This document shows positions 16,704 through 26,930 of a stretch of DNA of 64,000 bases, piece after piece. The DNA is from an uncultured Nitrospiraceae bacterium (GTDB lineage: Bacteria > Nitrospirota > Thermodesulfovibrionia > Thermodesulfovibrionales > Dissulfurispiraceae), in contig CAIJNL010000018.1 of assembly GCA_903822005.1 (NCBI GenBank), positions 62,001-126,000 on the forward strand, read 5' to 3'. How positions within the stretch are numbered: the first letter of the stretch is position 1; each line of letters starts with the position of its first letter. The translations under genes and the position numbers were made by a program. The notes beneath the pieces were generated by a model, which was given only the letters and a program-made list of their open reading frames with translations, was not told the DNA's origin and did not search any database.

Positions 16704-19700
16704 GGCATTCCACCGCCCATGACGCTTCTTATTTTCTCAAAAAGTTCTTTTGGCGAAATAGGTTTGGGTATGAAATGCACATCCTCTTCCATGTTCAGCT
16801 TGCCCGACAGGAAGTCTCCGGCATACCCGCTCATTAGTATGATCTTCAGGTCAGGCTGTAAGGCCTTAAGCTCCTGATAGGCATCTCCGCCGCTCTTGCG
16901 CGGCATGATCACATCCATCAGCACCAGATGTATTTCATTCTTGTGCGCGAGGAATTTAGCGATGGCGTCATCTCCATCATGTGCTTCTATAACAGTATGT
17001 CCAAACCTCTGCAGCATTTGGGTCATCGCCCGCCTCAAATTGCTGTCATCTTCAACCAGCAGTATGGTCTCTGTAGCGCCTTCAGGCTCGAACTGCCCCT
17101 TGCTCTCCCTGTATTCAGCCTTTGCTTCAAGCGCGGGCAGATATATCTTAACGGTAGTTCCCTTGCCCACCTCGCTATAAACATCGATAAACCCCTCGTG
17201 CTGCTTGACTATTCCGTAGACCATCGAAAGGCCGAGGCCGGTGCCCTTTCCAACTGCTTTGGTCGTGAAAAAAGGCTCAAAGGCCCTCTGCCGCGTTGCC
17301 GCGTCCATGCCGGTTCCAGTGTCAGTGACAGTCATTATTACATAGTCACCACTCCTGCCATAGCCATGCATTTTCATGAAGGCTTCATCCAGAAAGACAT
17401 GGTCTGTAGTTATGGTCAATGCCCCGCCCTTCGGCATCGCGTCCCTGGCATTTGCGGCAAGGTTCATAAGAATCTGGGCCAGCTGGTTACCGTCTGCATG
17501 AACAGTAGTGTTTTCTTCGGTCAGCTCCATTTTGAACTGAATATCTTCACCAATCGTTCTGGCCAGGATTTTTTCTGTATTCTGAATTATTTCATTCATA
17601 TGTACGGGCTTCGGATTGCTGTGCTGTTTTCTGCCAAAGGCCAGGAGACTCTGAGTCAGGGCTGCCGCCCTTTCAGCCGCACGCATTATCTCAGAAACAT
17701 ATTCTGCCACTGCATCATTCCCTTTCAGTTTCAGCGTCAGCAGATATCCGAAACTCATGATGGCAGCAAGGATATTATTGAAATCGTGCGCCACGCCGCC
17801 TGCAAGCTGGCCGACGGCCTCCATCTTCTGAGACTGAAGCAACTGGGCCTCAAGTCTTTCCGTCTCCTGTTCCGCCTGCTTGCGTTCGGTAATGTCCATG
17901 ATCGCAGGCAGGAAATATAGCGGCTGCCCTTTAGAATCTCGAATCAACCGGAGATTAAGATGACACCAAACATACGAGCCATCCGAGCGAATATAGCGCT
18001 TGTCAATATCGTAATGATCAATCTCGTCTGCCTTTAATTGCTCTGTTTTGGCGATGTCATTGGCTAGGCCCTCTGGATGCGTAATGTCGGCAAAAGTCCG
18101 GGATTGCAGCTCCTCCTCTGAATAGCCTGTTATGCGGCATAACTCCTCATTAACCATCAAAAAGCGATAATCCGGGGAAACCATGGCTATTCCCATAGGG
18201 GATTGATTAAACAAGCGTCGAAATAGAACCTCACTCTCCTGCAGGGCCTGCTGCGCTTTTTTGCGCTCTGTAATGTCGGTAGAGGAACCGCGATATCCGA
18301 GGAATGTTCCGTCATCATCCAGAACAGGAATTCCATTGATCGATACCCAGATAATCCGTCCGTCACTGGCAATAGTCGTGTTCTCCAGATCATGGAAAGA
18401 TGTCCTCCGGGCAAAATATTCGAGGGCCGGAGTTTTGCCGGCACTGCTCTCTTCCCTGGAGAGTAGATCAGGGAGGTGCTTCTTTCCGATAATTTCCTCA
18501 GGTCGATAGCCTAATACATCATATGAAACAGGACTCACATAGGTATACAATCCGTTGGCATCGGCCTCCCAATGCACAGTCCTGCTCTGCACAGCGAGCT
18601 GATTGAAGAGTGCGTTGGTTGCCTCAGCGTTTCTCCGCGCATGGCCCAATTCCCGGTTTTTATAAGACAGTACCACGGCTGATCCTAAAACAACTAAAAA
18701 GAGCAGGACTGCCAACCCTATCAGACCGCCAAGGATCAGGGAACTGTAACGCCGATAGAAATCGGGACGAGGATGCAATAAAATTGCCTGTTTGCGGAGG
18801 CTTTCGGGCAGGTCAATGGCGTATTGCTGCAGAACCCGGTCATCAAAGATCAGGGCGTTCGGACTTTTAAGCATGGGCGGCAGGTCTATAACCGGCTTAC
18901 CGTGCAGATATTCCAGCATTAGACGCGCAGCATTCATTCCATGTTTCTGGCCGCTTGTAACATAGCCGCCCAATACACCCTCCATGATGTACCCGTCTTC
19001 CATGCTGATCACAATACGGCCGGAAAGAGCAAGACTTTTCAGGATATCCTTCAGGGGAAGGACCCCGCCTTCAGCATCAGTCATGCCGCCGACTGTGGTC
19101 AGGAAGAGATATTTGCCCGGCAGTTCGCGCAACAGGGCCAAGGCACTGTCCAGTCTTTTATCTGCAATAAAGGTTGTGCGAAGACTATATGGTGCCAAAT
19201 CATTGCGCACTTCAGCCGCGATCGCCCGATAGGTGTTGCTGCCATCGCCGATGAAAACGAGGTCGTTCGCATCTTTGTCCATCTTCAGCAGCCACTCGAT
19301 ATTTGGAGCTGCTTCCTGACGTTCAAATACCCCGGTGAAAAAAGCGGGATCAAGGCTGTTTCTTACATCGTAGTCATTCACCCCCGAAAAGAAAACCGGT
19401 GTGCGGGGAAAAACCTGGGAGAGGTAGTCACGAGCAAACAAAAGTGCATCATCGTCTGAGACATAGATGGCAGCCGGTTTGTAACCTGAGTACTTGTGCC
19501 GCAAATGAGCGGCAAACTCATTCGCATAAGGCGGGTCATAAGCCCGGCGCTTGGTATCCAGATACTCGGTGCTTACAACGGCATTCACCTGGGAATCCTC
19601 TGCGAGTGCCTTCATGAATCCCTCATGCTGACGTCGGGTCCAGGTGTATTCCTGCGAATAGGAATGCAGCACAAAAATCTGTGTCGGCGGTGCGGCCTTC

Positions 19701-19807
19701 AACAATCCGGGCTCAAAAAGAGTAAACAACAGGACCAGACAGAAAGCGAGACTTATTGAACAGACTGCCGCCGTTTTATCTCTCATTGGGCACACACTCT
19801 CGCGCAT
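16700..19807 (-). CDS. Hybrid sensor histidine kinase with periplasmic ABC-type binding domain
   Basis: A 1035-residue membrane sensor. An N-terminal signal/membrane segment (about 12-37) leads to a periplasmic ABC substrate-binding-like domain (about 40-340, [20 protein letters not shown]), a second membrane span (about 355-380), two PAS domains (about 395-520 and 525-650), HisKA with the phosphoacceptor in [14 protein letters not shown], HATPase_c ([36 protein letters not shown]) and a C-terminal receiver whose Asp lies in [13 protein letters not shown]. No response regulator or transporter gene is adjacent, so it is an orphan hybrid kinase. ATG 19807 lacks a clear ribosome site; ATG 19786 is an alternative. 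Confidence 0.92.
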   Translation of the reverse strand: MRESVCPMRDKTAAVCSISLAFCLVLLFTLFEPGLLKAAPPTQIFVLHSYSQEYTWTRRQHEGFMKALAEDSQVNAVVSTEYLDTKRRAYDPPYANEFAAHLRHKYSGYKPAAIYVSDDDALLFARDYLSQVFPRTPVFFSGVNDYDVRNSLDPAFFTGVFERQEAAPNIEWLLKMDKDANDLVFIGDGSNTYRAIAAEVRNDLAPYSLRTTFIADKRLDSALALLRELPGKYLFLTTVGGMTDAEGGVLPLKDILKSLALSGRIVISMEDGYIMEGVLGGYVTSGQKHGMNAARLMLEYLHGKPVIDLPPMLKSPNALIFDDRVLQQYAIDLPESLRKQAILLHPRPDFYRRYSSLILGGLIGLAVLLFLVVLGSAVVLSYKNRELGHARRNAEATNALFNQLAVQSRTVHWEADANGLYTYVSPVSYDVLGYRPEEIIGKKHLPDLLSREESSAGKTPALEYFARRTSFHDLENTTIASDGRIIWVSINGIPVLDDDGTFLGYRGSSTDITERKKAQQALQESEVLFRRLFNQSPMGIAMVSPDYRFLMVNEELCRITGYSEEELQSRTFADITHPEGLANDIAKTEQLKADEIDHYDIDKRYIRSDGSYVWCHLNLRLIRDSKGQPLYFLPAIMDITERKQAEQETERLEAQLLQSQKMEAVGQLAGGVAHDFNNILAAIMSFGYLLTLKLKGNDAVAEYVSEIMRAAERAAALTQSLLAFGRKQHSNPKPVHMNEIIQNTEKILARTIGEDIQFKMELTEENTTVHADGNQLAQILMNLAANARDAMPKGGALTITTDHVFLDEAFMKMHGYGRSGDYVIMTVTDTGTGMDAATRQRAFEPFFTTKAVGKGTGLGLSMVYGIVKQHEGFIDVYSEVGKGTTVKIYLPALEAKAEYRESKGQFEPEGATETILLVEDDSNLRRAMTQMLQRFGHTVIEAHDGDDAIAKFLAHKNEIHLVLMDVIMPRKSGGDAYQELKALQPDLKIILMSGYAGDFLSGKLNMEEDVHFIPKPISPKELFEKIRSVMGGGMP

Positions 19808-20051
19808 TGTTTGGAGGGGAACATTGTATCGTGAGCTGACACTTCTGTATTAAAGCCTGTGTCATGCTTCAGCAGTTGTTGCAGTTTACTGTTCGGCAGG
19901 GACATGATTTTGCAAGCATCTTCCATAGTTCATCTCCGCATGCGCCTCTTTCATATATTAACATTCTTTGACACTATTAAAGCATAGAGACGGCTTAATC
20001 CGGGAAATGATAATAGCCGGCCTCAAACTAAGGACGGAGTTCAGGATCTTG

Positions 20052-22070
20052 TTACTTCCCCAGCATTGCCTGGATATTGGCAAAGAACGACTCAGCCGTC
20101 TTTTCGGCCTGCGCAGGGTCCTCCGGCTCAAATCTGCTGACCGTTGTCACGACCTCATCCGGTATCTCTTCCAGGAACCTTGACGGATTAGAGGGTACAT
20201 TCTTGCCATACTTTTGGCGGTGTACTGCGTATGTGATATAAAGCTCTTTCATAGCTCGGGTTATTCCCACATAGAAAAGCCTGCGCTCTTCTTCGATATC
20301 ACCCGCTGACTTTTTATGCGGGAGTATATCTTCCTCGACACCTACAATGAAGACAACAGGGAATTCGAGTCCTTTTGAAGAATGCAGGGATATCAGGGTC
20401 ACCCCAAAAGATATTTTTTCATCTTTTTCATTCATAAGGTCCGTAAGTGCGAGGGCCTCAAGAAAGCCCTGGAGAGATGGCGCCTGTTCCTGCGACTCGT
20501 AGTGGGCAAGAGAGCGGATAAAGTCCTCATATGCCTCAATCCTTTTCAACGCGGACTGCGGATTTTTGTGGAGTTCATGCAGGTAGTCCCTGTAATTGAT
20601 CTCTTCTATCAGGGCCCGGAAGGTCTTGTTCATCTCTTTTTTGGTCTTAAACAGCGAAGCATATTTATCGACAAGCCTTGCAAGGTCAGAGGCAGCAACT
20701 TTGATCTTGTCCCCAAGATCGCCTATTTCGCCTGATTTCCTGCATGCGTCAAGAAGCGTTATGCCATGTTCTTTGGAAAAAGCGATAAGCCTGCCGAGGG
20801 CCGCAGGACCGAGTCCTCTTTTTGGCACATTGACCACCCTTAACAGGCTGAGGTCATCATGAGGGTTAGCGCAAATTTTCAGATACGATGCGAGGTCTTT
20901 TATCTCCCTGTGGTCAAAATAGCTTGTGCCGCCCACAACAGTATAGGGTATGCGTTTTCTCCTGAAGGCCTCTTCAAAGGGCCTTGAAAAGAGGTTTGCG
21001 CGGTAGATTACGGCGATGTCGTTATAGGAAGCCCGGTCCTCGAATTTGATCAGTTCGATTCTGTCAGCCAGCCATTGAGCTTCGGCATCTGTGTCACCGG
21101 CCCTGAATATATTTACTTTGGGGCCGTCGCCGCGTTCGGTCCAGAGCGACTTCTCCATCCTTTTCTTGTTGTTTTTAATCACAGCATTGGCCGCCCCGAG
21201 GATATGACCGAAGGAACGATAGTTCTGTTCCAGTCGCACTGTGACAGCACCTGGAAAGTCTTTTTCGAAATCAAGGATGTTACCCGGATCAGCCCCTCTC
21301 CAGCCATATATGGACTGGTCGTCATCGCCTACAACGCATAAATTCCGGCGCTTGCCTGCGAGCAGTCTTACAAGATTATACTGCACCCTGTTGGTGTCCT
21401 GGTATTCATCAACCATGATATATCTGAACCTTTCAGCATACTTTGCGAGGACGGCCGGATAGTCCCTGAACAGCCGAAGGGTCAGCAGCAGGAGGTCATC
21501 AAAATCGAGCGCGTTCAGGGTCTTCATTGCTTCATGGTATTTTGGAGAGACCGCATCAGAAATAATTTCAAGATCATCAGGATCAGATGATTTTCCGCCA
21601 CGGACAATTGCAATTTCGTTTTTTGCCATGCTGATCCGCTCCATGATATTCTCAGCTTTGAAACTTTTGTCCTCAAATTTAATTTCGGACAGTATATTCC
21701 GCAACAGGGAATGCTGGTCCGAGGTATCGTAAATGGTAAAATCTTTGCGGTAGCCGAGTTTGTCTATCTCACGCCGAAGGATGTAAAGGCATAATGAATG
21801 AAACGTCGAAATGAGCGGGGGTTTGCTGTTGCTGCCGGCTATCATGGACATGACCCGATCGCGCATCTCTTTTGCTGCCTTGTTGGTAAAGGTAACGGCT
21901 AGTATGGAATCCGACGGTATTCCTCTTGAGAGCAGCCAGGCGGCCCGCGTTGTGATGACCCTCGTTTTCCCCGAACCGGCACCCGCAAGCACCAGCAGGG
22001 GTCCCTCGGTATGCAGGACCGCCTCCTTCTGTCTCTGATTCAGGCGTGCAATAAACTTGTCTATATTCAT
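20052..22070 (-). CDS. Rep/UvrD-family ATP-dependent DNA helicase
   Basis: A 3'-5' superfamily 1A helicase for replication restart or repair. Motifs appear in order: Q motif LNQRQKEAVLHTEGPLLV, Walker A AGAGSGKTRVITTRA, TFTNKAAKEMRDRV, Walker B VDEYQDTNRVQ, GDDDQSIYGWRGAD, QNYRS, and motif VI region YVGITRAMKELYI. The frame extends upstream to 22211, but those residues are not helicase-like. ATG 22070, preceded by GGAG, gives 672 residues, the Rep length; ATG 22085 is the other candidate. Rep, PcrA and UvrD are hard to separate by eye. Confidence 0.92.
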   Translation of the reverse strand: MNIDKFIARLNQRQKEAVLHTEGPLLVLAGAGSGKTRVITTRAAWLLSRGIPSDSILAVTFTNKAAKEMRDRVMSMIAGSNSKPPLISTFHSLCLYILRREIDKLGYRKDFTIYDTSDQHSLLRNILSEIKFEDKSFKAENIMERISMAKNEIAIVRGGKSSDPDDLEIISDAVSPKYHEAMKTLNALDFDDLLLLTLRLFRDYPAVLAKYAERFRYIMVDEYQDTNRVQYNLVRLLAGKRRNLCVVGDDDQSIYGWRGADPGNILDFEKDFPGAVTVRLEQNYRSFGHILGAANAVIKNNKKRMEKSLWTERGDGPKVNIFRAGDTDAEAQWLADRIELIKFEDRASYNDIAVIYRANLFSRPFEEAFRRKRIPYTVVGGTSYFDHREIKDLASYLKICANPHDDLSLLRVVNVPKRGLGPAALGRLIAFSKEHGITLLDACRKSGEIGDLGDKIKVAASDLARLVDKYASLFKTKKEMNKTFRALIEEINYRDYLHELHKNPQSALKRIEAYEDFIRSLAHYESQEQAPSLQGFLEALALTDLMNEKDEKISFGVTLISLHSSKGLEFPVVFIVGVEEDILPHKKSAGDIEEERRLFYVGITRAMKELYITYAVHRQKYGKNVPSNPSRFLEEIPDEVVTTVSRFEPEDPAQAEKTAESFFANIQAMLGK

Positions 22071-22275
22071 GCAGTCAATCTCCATTCGGCCTTGTTGCAA
22101 ACGATTACGCAAGTCTGTTCTGATTACATTTCTCCAGGTGAATTGATTCGGGCACTTTGCGGATCCGTCGCAGCCGGCAGTCTGCGAAAAGGTCACTGAA
22201 GAACAAGTCACCTTTCCGTCCGGATATAGGCAAACTCAGCTATCAACGCATGCCAGGAATTCTGAAGAGCGGCTG

Positions 22276-23136
22276 CTACATTTTTATATCGTGCGGGTCA
22301 CTGTCTTTTGCGCCAATAAGTTCGAGCTGATAATCTATTATTGACATTACAGTACTGCTGCCGCTGAATTCTGACGATTTCTGAAGCCTGCTGAACCTGC
22401 TTAAGGCCTGCTCGAACTTGCCGAGTCTGCGCTCGATCTCTCCCGATACCATTTCGGCCATGACATATTGATGCGGTATTATCTTGTCTGACGCCAGGTA
22501 GGCTTGAAACTTGGCGAGGCTTGCTTCGAGGTATTTACCGCACTTCGCACGATCGGTGTCAACCTGCCAGGATGCCTTGAGATAGGTATGGGCGATCTCA
22601 TAGGTGTCCATGCCTAAAGCCTCTTGCAGCCTTGCGAGCAGGAAATATGTGGAGTTGTCCGGCACGATGTCCTGGTATTCCAGGGAATTGACGAATTTCA
22701 GCAGAAGTTCCTGGTCGGTATCGATCAAATCCTGATCGTAAACGATAAAATGGCAGTTGGGGCATTTCGGTATGATCCATGGGGCGGCTGTTGTGCCGAG
22801 GGGCTTGAGATCCAGGCGCATTCCCAACCGCGAACTTGAATAGTCTGTATGTGCCTTGAAAGAAGTGTGGCAAAGCGGACAGGTCACGTCAGTATCAGTT
22901 GCTGTACCGGTAGCCGAGGGCTGCACTACTGCTGTACCGGTAGCCGAGGGTTGAACGACTGTTGCGCCGGTAGCCGAGGGCTGCACTACTGTTGTGGCGG
23001 TAGTCGCAGGCCGCTCTACTGTTGTGTCAGTGGATCCGGGTTGCACTACTGCTGTGTCAGTGGCCCCGGGTTGCACGCCTGCCAGAAAAAAAGAAAGGCA
23101 GATAAGCCATACACCGACATTTTTCGCAAAGCGCAT
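22276..23136 (-). CDS. Exported DUF2225-like protein with N-terminal repeat
   Basis: A 286-residue protein with a signal peptide (about 1-25), a Thr/Ala/Val/Pro-rich repeat of 10-residue units such as VVQPSATGTA (about 20-80), and a C-terminal domain opening with paired zinc-type motifs CPLCHTSF and CPNCHFIVY. This resembles DUF2225, often a cytoplasmic TPR-like protein; here it carries a signal sequence. The last 130 residues are helical and may be TPR-like. Function unknown. Confidence 0.75.
   Translation of the reverse strand: MRFAKNVGVWLICLSFFLAGVQPGATDTAVVQPGSTDTTVERPATTATTVVQPSATGATVVQPSATGTAVVQPSATGTATDTDVTCPLCHTSFKAHTDYSSSRLGMRLDLKPLGTTAAPWIIPKCPNCHFIVYDQDLIDTDQELLLKFVNSLEYQDIVPDNSTYFLLARLQEALGMDTYEIAHTYLKASWQVDTDRAKCGKYLEASLAKFQAYLASDKIIPHQYVMAEMVSGEIERRLGKFEQALSRFSRLQKSSEFSGSSTVMSIIDYQLELIGAKDSDPHDIKM
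22901..23080. repeat. 30-bp in-frame minisatellite, six units
   Basis: Six consecutive 30-bp units (22901, 22931, 22961, 22991, 23021, 23051) encode the Pro/Thr/Ala repeat of the DUF2225-like protein. The three units nearest 22901 are nearly identical, the others more diverged. Because 30 is a multiple of three, unit gain or loss keeps the frame. Confidence 0.9.
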
Positions 23137-23279
23137 ATTAATCCTCCCTATACCTCAAGTATGTTCAATAGGCATTTCATTCCAGCGCAAATATTTTATC
23201 AGATTCGAACAATTTTTCATAAATCCACATTTCAACATAAGAAAAGCAATCCCGAATGTGGCAGATCAGAAAGGTCAGC

Positions 23280-23409
23280 GGAGGCGATAGAATCGCAGGC
23301 TCGGCACCGTCGTTGAGTTGCTTCGCGGGAAGTGTAAGCTGATTCTTTCAGATTCTAATTTAGATTGGTGGTTGTGCGCTTATTTGGCGAGCCGAGATTC
23401 AGCGCCTCC
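23280..23409. ncRNA. Candidate structured RNA (unassigned) in a 403-nt gene-free stretch
   Basis: The gap 23137-23539 has no convincing gene. Inside it, three nested complementary pairs line up in register: 23280-23286 with 23403-23409 (GGAGGCG/CGCCTCC), 23290-23293 with 23397-23400, and 23300-23305 with 23391-23396 (CTCGGC/GCCGAG), closing an 85-nt interior. The rod with internal loops is reminiscent of 6S-type RNA, but no diagnostic sequence was recognized. It could instead be a leader of the gene at 23540. Strand is undetermined. Confidence 0.3.
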
Positions 23410-23539
23410 GTCGAGCTTGAAACTATATGGCGACTTGATGAGGAATATATTAAATTAAAGAGTAAACTAAAAAGGCCGGGCCGTAACGCATCATTTGAAC
23501 AATGCCCCGGCTTTCCATATTGGGAGAATAACCAGAGAT

Positions 23540-24283
23540 ATGAGTCCCGGCAGGAATAAGAAACTCACGCTGAGGGTAGCGACATACAACATCCATAAGT
23601 GCCGCGGACTGGACGGCAGGGTAGATACCGACCGTATCGCGGCGGTGCTTAAGCCCCTTAAGGCCGATATTATAGCCCTGCAGGAAGTGGTAGGCCCTTC
23701 ACTCAAGACAGCGGGACAGGATGAAACACTTGCATTGAGGCTTAAAATGCTGCACCTTCTGGCGCCGGCGCATACCTATCGCGGCAGGCTGTATGGGAAC
23801 GCGATACTCAGCCGTCTGCCGGTATCAATGCATACGACTTTCGATCTTACCCAGTCAGGGCGTGAACCGCGGCTTTGCCAGCGGGTAGACGTAAACCTTG
23901 ACGGTCATACCATTCACCTGTACAATGTGCACCTTGGGACTTCCGCAGCCGAAAGGACCCGCCAGGCAAAAAAACTCCTGTCCTGCATTGCTGATGAAAA
24001 TGTGCATGGGCCCAAGATTGTAGTTGGAGACTTTAACGAATGGAAAAAAGGCCCGGCAACAGGATATCTTAATGAGAGGCTTAAGAGCATCGATCTGATG
24101 CCGCATCTTGCATGGCGGAAGACTTACCCGGGAATGCTGCCGATCTTTAATCTCGATCACCTGTACTATTCCGGGCATGTAGAAATAAAGAGCCTTTATG
24201 TTCCCCGCAGATGGCAGGCACTGATCGCGTCAGACCATCTCCCGATGCTGGCGGAGCTGCAGATAATGGTTAAAGATTATTAA
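23540..24283 (+). CDS. Endonuclease/exonuclease/phosphatase-family protein
   Basis: A 247-residue protein of the DNase I/exonuclease III fold. Visible motifs: VATYNIHKCRGLDGR, DIIALQEV (metal-binding Glu), VGDFNEWKKG and the C-terminal SDHLPMLAEL (catalytic Asp-His). It precedes a phospholipase D-type cardiolipin synthase gene by 32 nt. This EEP-PLD pairing recurs in bacteria and suggests a lipid or phosphodiester substrate rather than DNA, but that is inference. The frame is open from a TTG at 23495; ATG 23540 is preferred because the family's first strand starts shortly after it. Confidence 0.88.
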   Translation: MSPGRNKKLTLRVATYNIHKCRGLDGRVDTDRIAAVLKPLKADIIALQEVVGPSLKTAGQDETLALRLKMLHLLAPAHTYRGRLYGNAILSRLPVSMHTTFDLTQSGREPRLCQRVDVNLDGHTIHLYNVHLGTSAAERTRQAKKLLSCIADENVHGPKIVVGDFNEWKKGPATGYLNERLKSIDLMPHLAWRKTYPGMLPIFNLDHLYYSGHVEIKSLYVPRRWQALIASDHLPMLAELQIMVKDY

Positions 24284-24315
24284 ATTATCGGTATTAAGGG
24301 TCGCAAACAACCAAA

Positions 24316-25758
24316 ATGGATAAAAAAAAGAACATTCAGAGATCTATGCTCAGCGACGCCACTCTCTTTCGCACAAGCGGGGCCTCACTTGTTTCCGGAA
24401 ACCGGCTGCGAATACTCAGGGACGGCAGAGAGAATTACCCCGAATGGGAAGCTGCAATCAGGTCGGCAAAAAAGACCATTCACCTTGAGATGTATATCAT
24501 ACACAATGACAACACCGGCCGCCACTTCAGAGACCTTTTGGTTGAAAAAGCGCGAGAGGGCGTAAAGGTCAAGGTCCTCTATGACTGGTTCGGCAGCCGC
24601 AGCATAATCGGCAGAAAGATGTGGAAGCCGCTTGTTGAAGCGGGTGGCGAGTCGCGAAGCGCTAACCCTCCAAAGATGAGCGGACTTCTTGGATGGCTAC
24701 GCAGAGACCACCGCAAGCTCCTTGCCGTGGATGGTTCTGTTGCCTTTGTGTCGGGATTATGCATTGGTGATGCGTGGGTCGGGGATGTAAAAGCGGGCGT
24801 CCTGCCCTGGAGGGACACCGGGTTGATGATCAAGGGACCTGCGGTGGCTGATGCCGAAGACTCTTTTGCGGACGCCTGGCGCATAAGCGGCGGTTATATT
24901 GATCAGACATCTCTTCCACGGCGCGAGGACATTGCGCGTGAAGGCGATGTTGATGTCAGGTTAGTCGCAGCTTCTCCTGAGACGGCCGGTCTTTACAGGC
25001 TCGACCTGCTCGTGGCGGCGTCGGCACAGGAATATCTCTGGCTGACAGATGCTTATTTTCTGGGCACCAGCGCATATATACAGGCCCTGCGCTCTGCTGC
25101 CCTTGACGGAATAGATGTGCGCCTGCTTGTTCCTCAGTCAAGTGACATTCAATGGATCGCAAACCTTTCACGCGGAAGCTACAGGTCTTTGCTTGAGGCA
25201 GGGGTAAGGGTTTACGAATGGAACGGAACGATGGTCCATGCAAAGACCGCGGTCTGCGATGGTTTGTGGGCCCGCATAGGTTCTACCAACCTGAACCTCT
25301 CCAGCTGGCTCGGCAACTGGGAACTTGACGTTGTTATCGAGAACCAGGAGGTCGCCGAAAAGATCGCCGCGATGTTCCTTGAGGACCTCGAAAATGCAAC
25401 GGAGGTTGTTATTACAGAAAATAACAAGGTCAGGCCTGTCAAACGCAGGGGCCGTTCGAGACACGCGAGAATTATTCGTAGCAGCGGGCAGGGCGTGTTT
25501 ACAAAGGCCATCACCGCAGGAAGCGCTCTTAACGCGGCGGTTACAGGAAAACGCAGACTGAGCAAGTCCGAGTCATGGCCGCTTTTCAGTATCGGGCTGG
25601 CACTATGCGCGATTGCCCTGAGTGTTGTACTGTTGCCGTACGCGTTCGCCTATTCAATTGCCGCAGGCCTGACAATAACGGGCGTCTTTCTGCTCGTCAA
25701 GGCGTTGAGGCTGAAATTCCCGGGACAGAAGAATGATCAGGAGGGAAAAGAGGATTGA
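24316..25758 (+). CDS. Cardiolipin synthase-like phospholipase D family protein
   Basis: A 480-residue enzyme with two HKD active-site motifs: HRKLLAVDGS near residue 133 and HAKTAVCDG near residue 309, each followed by a Gly-Ser/Asn-type segment (GSTNLNLSSW after the second). It probably joins two phosphatidyl units to make cardiolipin. Unlike ClsA, the hydrophobic segments are at the C-terminus (about 415-465), so the catalytic part precedes the membrane anchor. It probably forms an operon with the upstream EEP gene. Confidence 0.88.
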   Translation: MDKKKNIQRSMLSDATLFRTSGASLVSGNRLRILRDGRENYPEWEAAIRSAKKTIHLEMYIIHNDNTGRHFRDLLVEKAREGVKVKVLYDWFGSRSIIGRKMWKPLVEAGGESRSANPPKMSGLLGWLRRDHRKLLAVDGSVAFVSGLCIGDAWVGDVKAGVLPWRDTGLMIKGPAVADAEDSFADAWRISGGYIDQTSLPRREDIAREGDVDVRLVAASPETAGLYRLDLLVAASAQEYLWLTDAYFLGTSAYIQALRSAALDGIDVRLLVPQSSDIQWIANLSRGSYRSLLEAGVRVYEWNGTMVHAKTAVCDGLWARIGSTNLNLSSWLGNWELDVVIENQEVAEKIAAMFLEDLENATEVVITENNKVRPVKRRGRSRHARIIRSSGQGVFTKAITAGSALNAAVTGKRRLSKSESWPLFSIGLALCAIALSVVLLPYAFAYSIAAGLTITGVFLLVKALRLKFPGQKNDQEGKED

Positions 25759-25793
25759 CCCTTCAACACGATGCTGATGTTGTACAATATCTG

Positions 25794-26840
25794 ATGATGG
25801 AAAAAACCGATCTTAAGGCCCTGACAAGGGAAGAAATTGAAGCATTCATGAAAGGGGCGGGATTGCCCCAGTTCAGGACGCGCCAGCTGATCCACTGGAT
25901 ATACGAGCGTCTGGCCCGATCTATTGAAGGGATCACCGAATTTTCAAAGCAGATGAGGGACGATCTGTCTGAAGAGGCCTATATCAGTAATCTTGATCTG
26001 ATCGAACGGCAGACCTCGACAGACGGTACTGAAAAATACCTTTTTGGTCTGGAAGACGGAGAGACTATCGAGAGCGTGCTTATTTCCGAAGATGACAGGT
26101 TGACACTCTGTATCTCGACACAGGTAGGCTGCGCGCTTGGATGCGTTTTTTGCCAGACCGGGAGACTTGGACTTAAACGCAGCCTCAGGCCCCATGAGAT
26201 CGTAGACCAGGTGATTGCGGTGAACAGGCTTATGCTGCCGGCGCGTGTCACGAATATTGTCATGATGGGAATGGGCGAACCGCTGGCGAATGCTGAGGCA
26301 GTGATCGAAGCCCTCTGGCGCATGACAAAGCTTCTCCAGATACCACCGCGCAGGATAACGGTTTCGACTGCGGGCATCGTGCCGGGCATAAGACTGCTTG
26401 GAGAAAACGCCCCGCCCGTGAATCTTGCCATATCTCTTAATGCAACGACCGATAGTGTGCGGAACGCGCTGATGCCGATAAATAAAACCTATCCCATCAG
26501 AAAAATAATTGAGGCCTGCAAGGCGTTTCCGCTCCAGACCAGGCGCAGGATCATGTTTGAATATGTGCTTTTAAATGGAGTCAATGACACGCTTGAGGAT
26601 GCAAAACGGCTTCGCCGTCTGCTGCAGGGCATACCCGCAAAAATAAATCTGATACCGTTTAATCCCTGCGAAGGTTCTGAATTTGATAGGCCCGATGAAA
26701 AGAGGGTCCTTGAGTTTCAGAAAATTCTTATGGATGCCGATATCCTGACCATGGTCAGGAAAAGCAAAGGGCAGGACATACTTGCGGCCTGCGGACAGCT
26801 ACAAGCCAAATATGATACAATGTCCGATAGCTGTTTCTGA
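25794..26840 (+). CDS. rlmN: 23S rRNA/tRNA (adenine-C2)-methyltransferase RlmN
   Basis: Radical SAM enzyme that methylates A2503 of 23S rRNA and A37 of some tRNAs. The cluster motif is CALGCVFC (CX3CX2C), followed by GMGEPLAN and STAGIVPGI; the C-terminal catalytic Cys lies in DILAACGQL. Length from ATG 25794 is 348 residues and begins MMEKTDLKALTREE, where family members start. A TTG at 25755 overlapping the preceding stop, with AGGAGG upstream, would add 13 residues and cannot be excluded. Confidence 0.94.
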   Translation: MMEKTDLKALTREEIEAFMKGAGLPQFRTRQLIHWIYERLARSIEGITEFSKQMRDDLSEEAYISNLDLIERQTSTDGTEKYLFGLEDGETIESVLISEDDRLTLCISTQVGCALGCVFCQTGRLGLKRSLRPHEIVDQVIAVNRLMLPARVTNIVMMGMGEPLANAEAVIEALWRMTKLLQIPPRRITVSTAGIVPGIRLLGENAPPVNLAISLNATTDSVRNALMPINKTYPIRKIIEACKAFPLQTRRRIMFEYVLLNGVNDTLEDAKRLRRLLQGIPAKINLIPFNPCEGSEFDRPDEKRVLEFQKILMDADILTMVRKSKGQDILAACGQLQAKYDTMSDSCF

Positions 26841-26930
26841 AGCCCTCAATCAGCTGCATTTCCGGAACCTTGGCAGTGTCCAGTTCGCAGGAATCCGGCA
26901 GTAACGTAAAAATTTTCAGAGGAGGAATAT

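Noticed and set aside
22071-22211. N-terminal extension of the Rep-like helicase
   Set aside because: The residues are not helicase-like, and ATG 22070 with GGAG upstream gives normal length.
22901-23080. Possible CRISPR array
   Set aside because: The 30-bp units are contiguous without spacers and are in frame within a gene.
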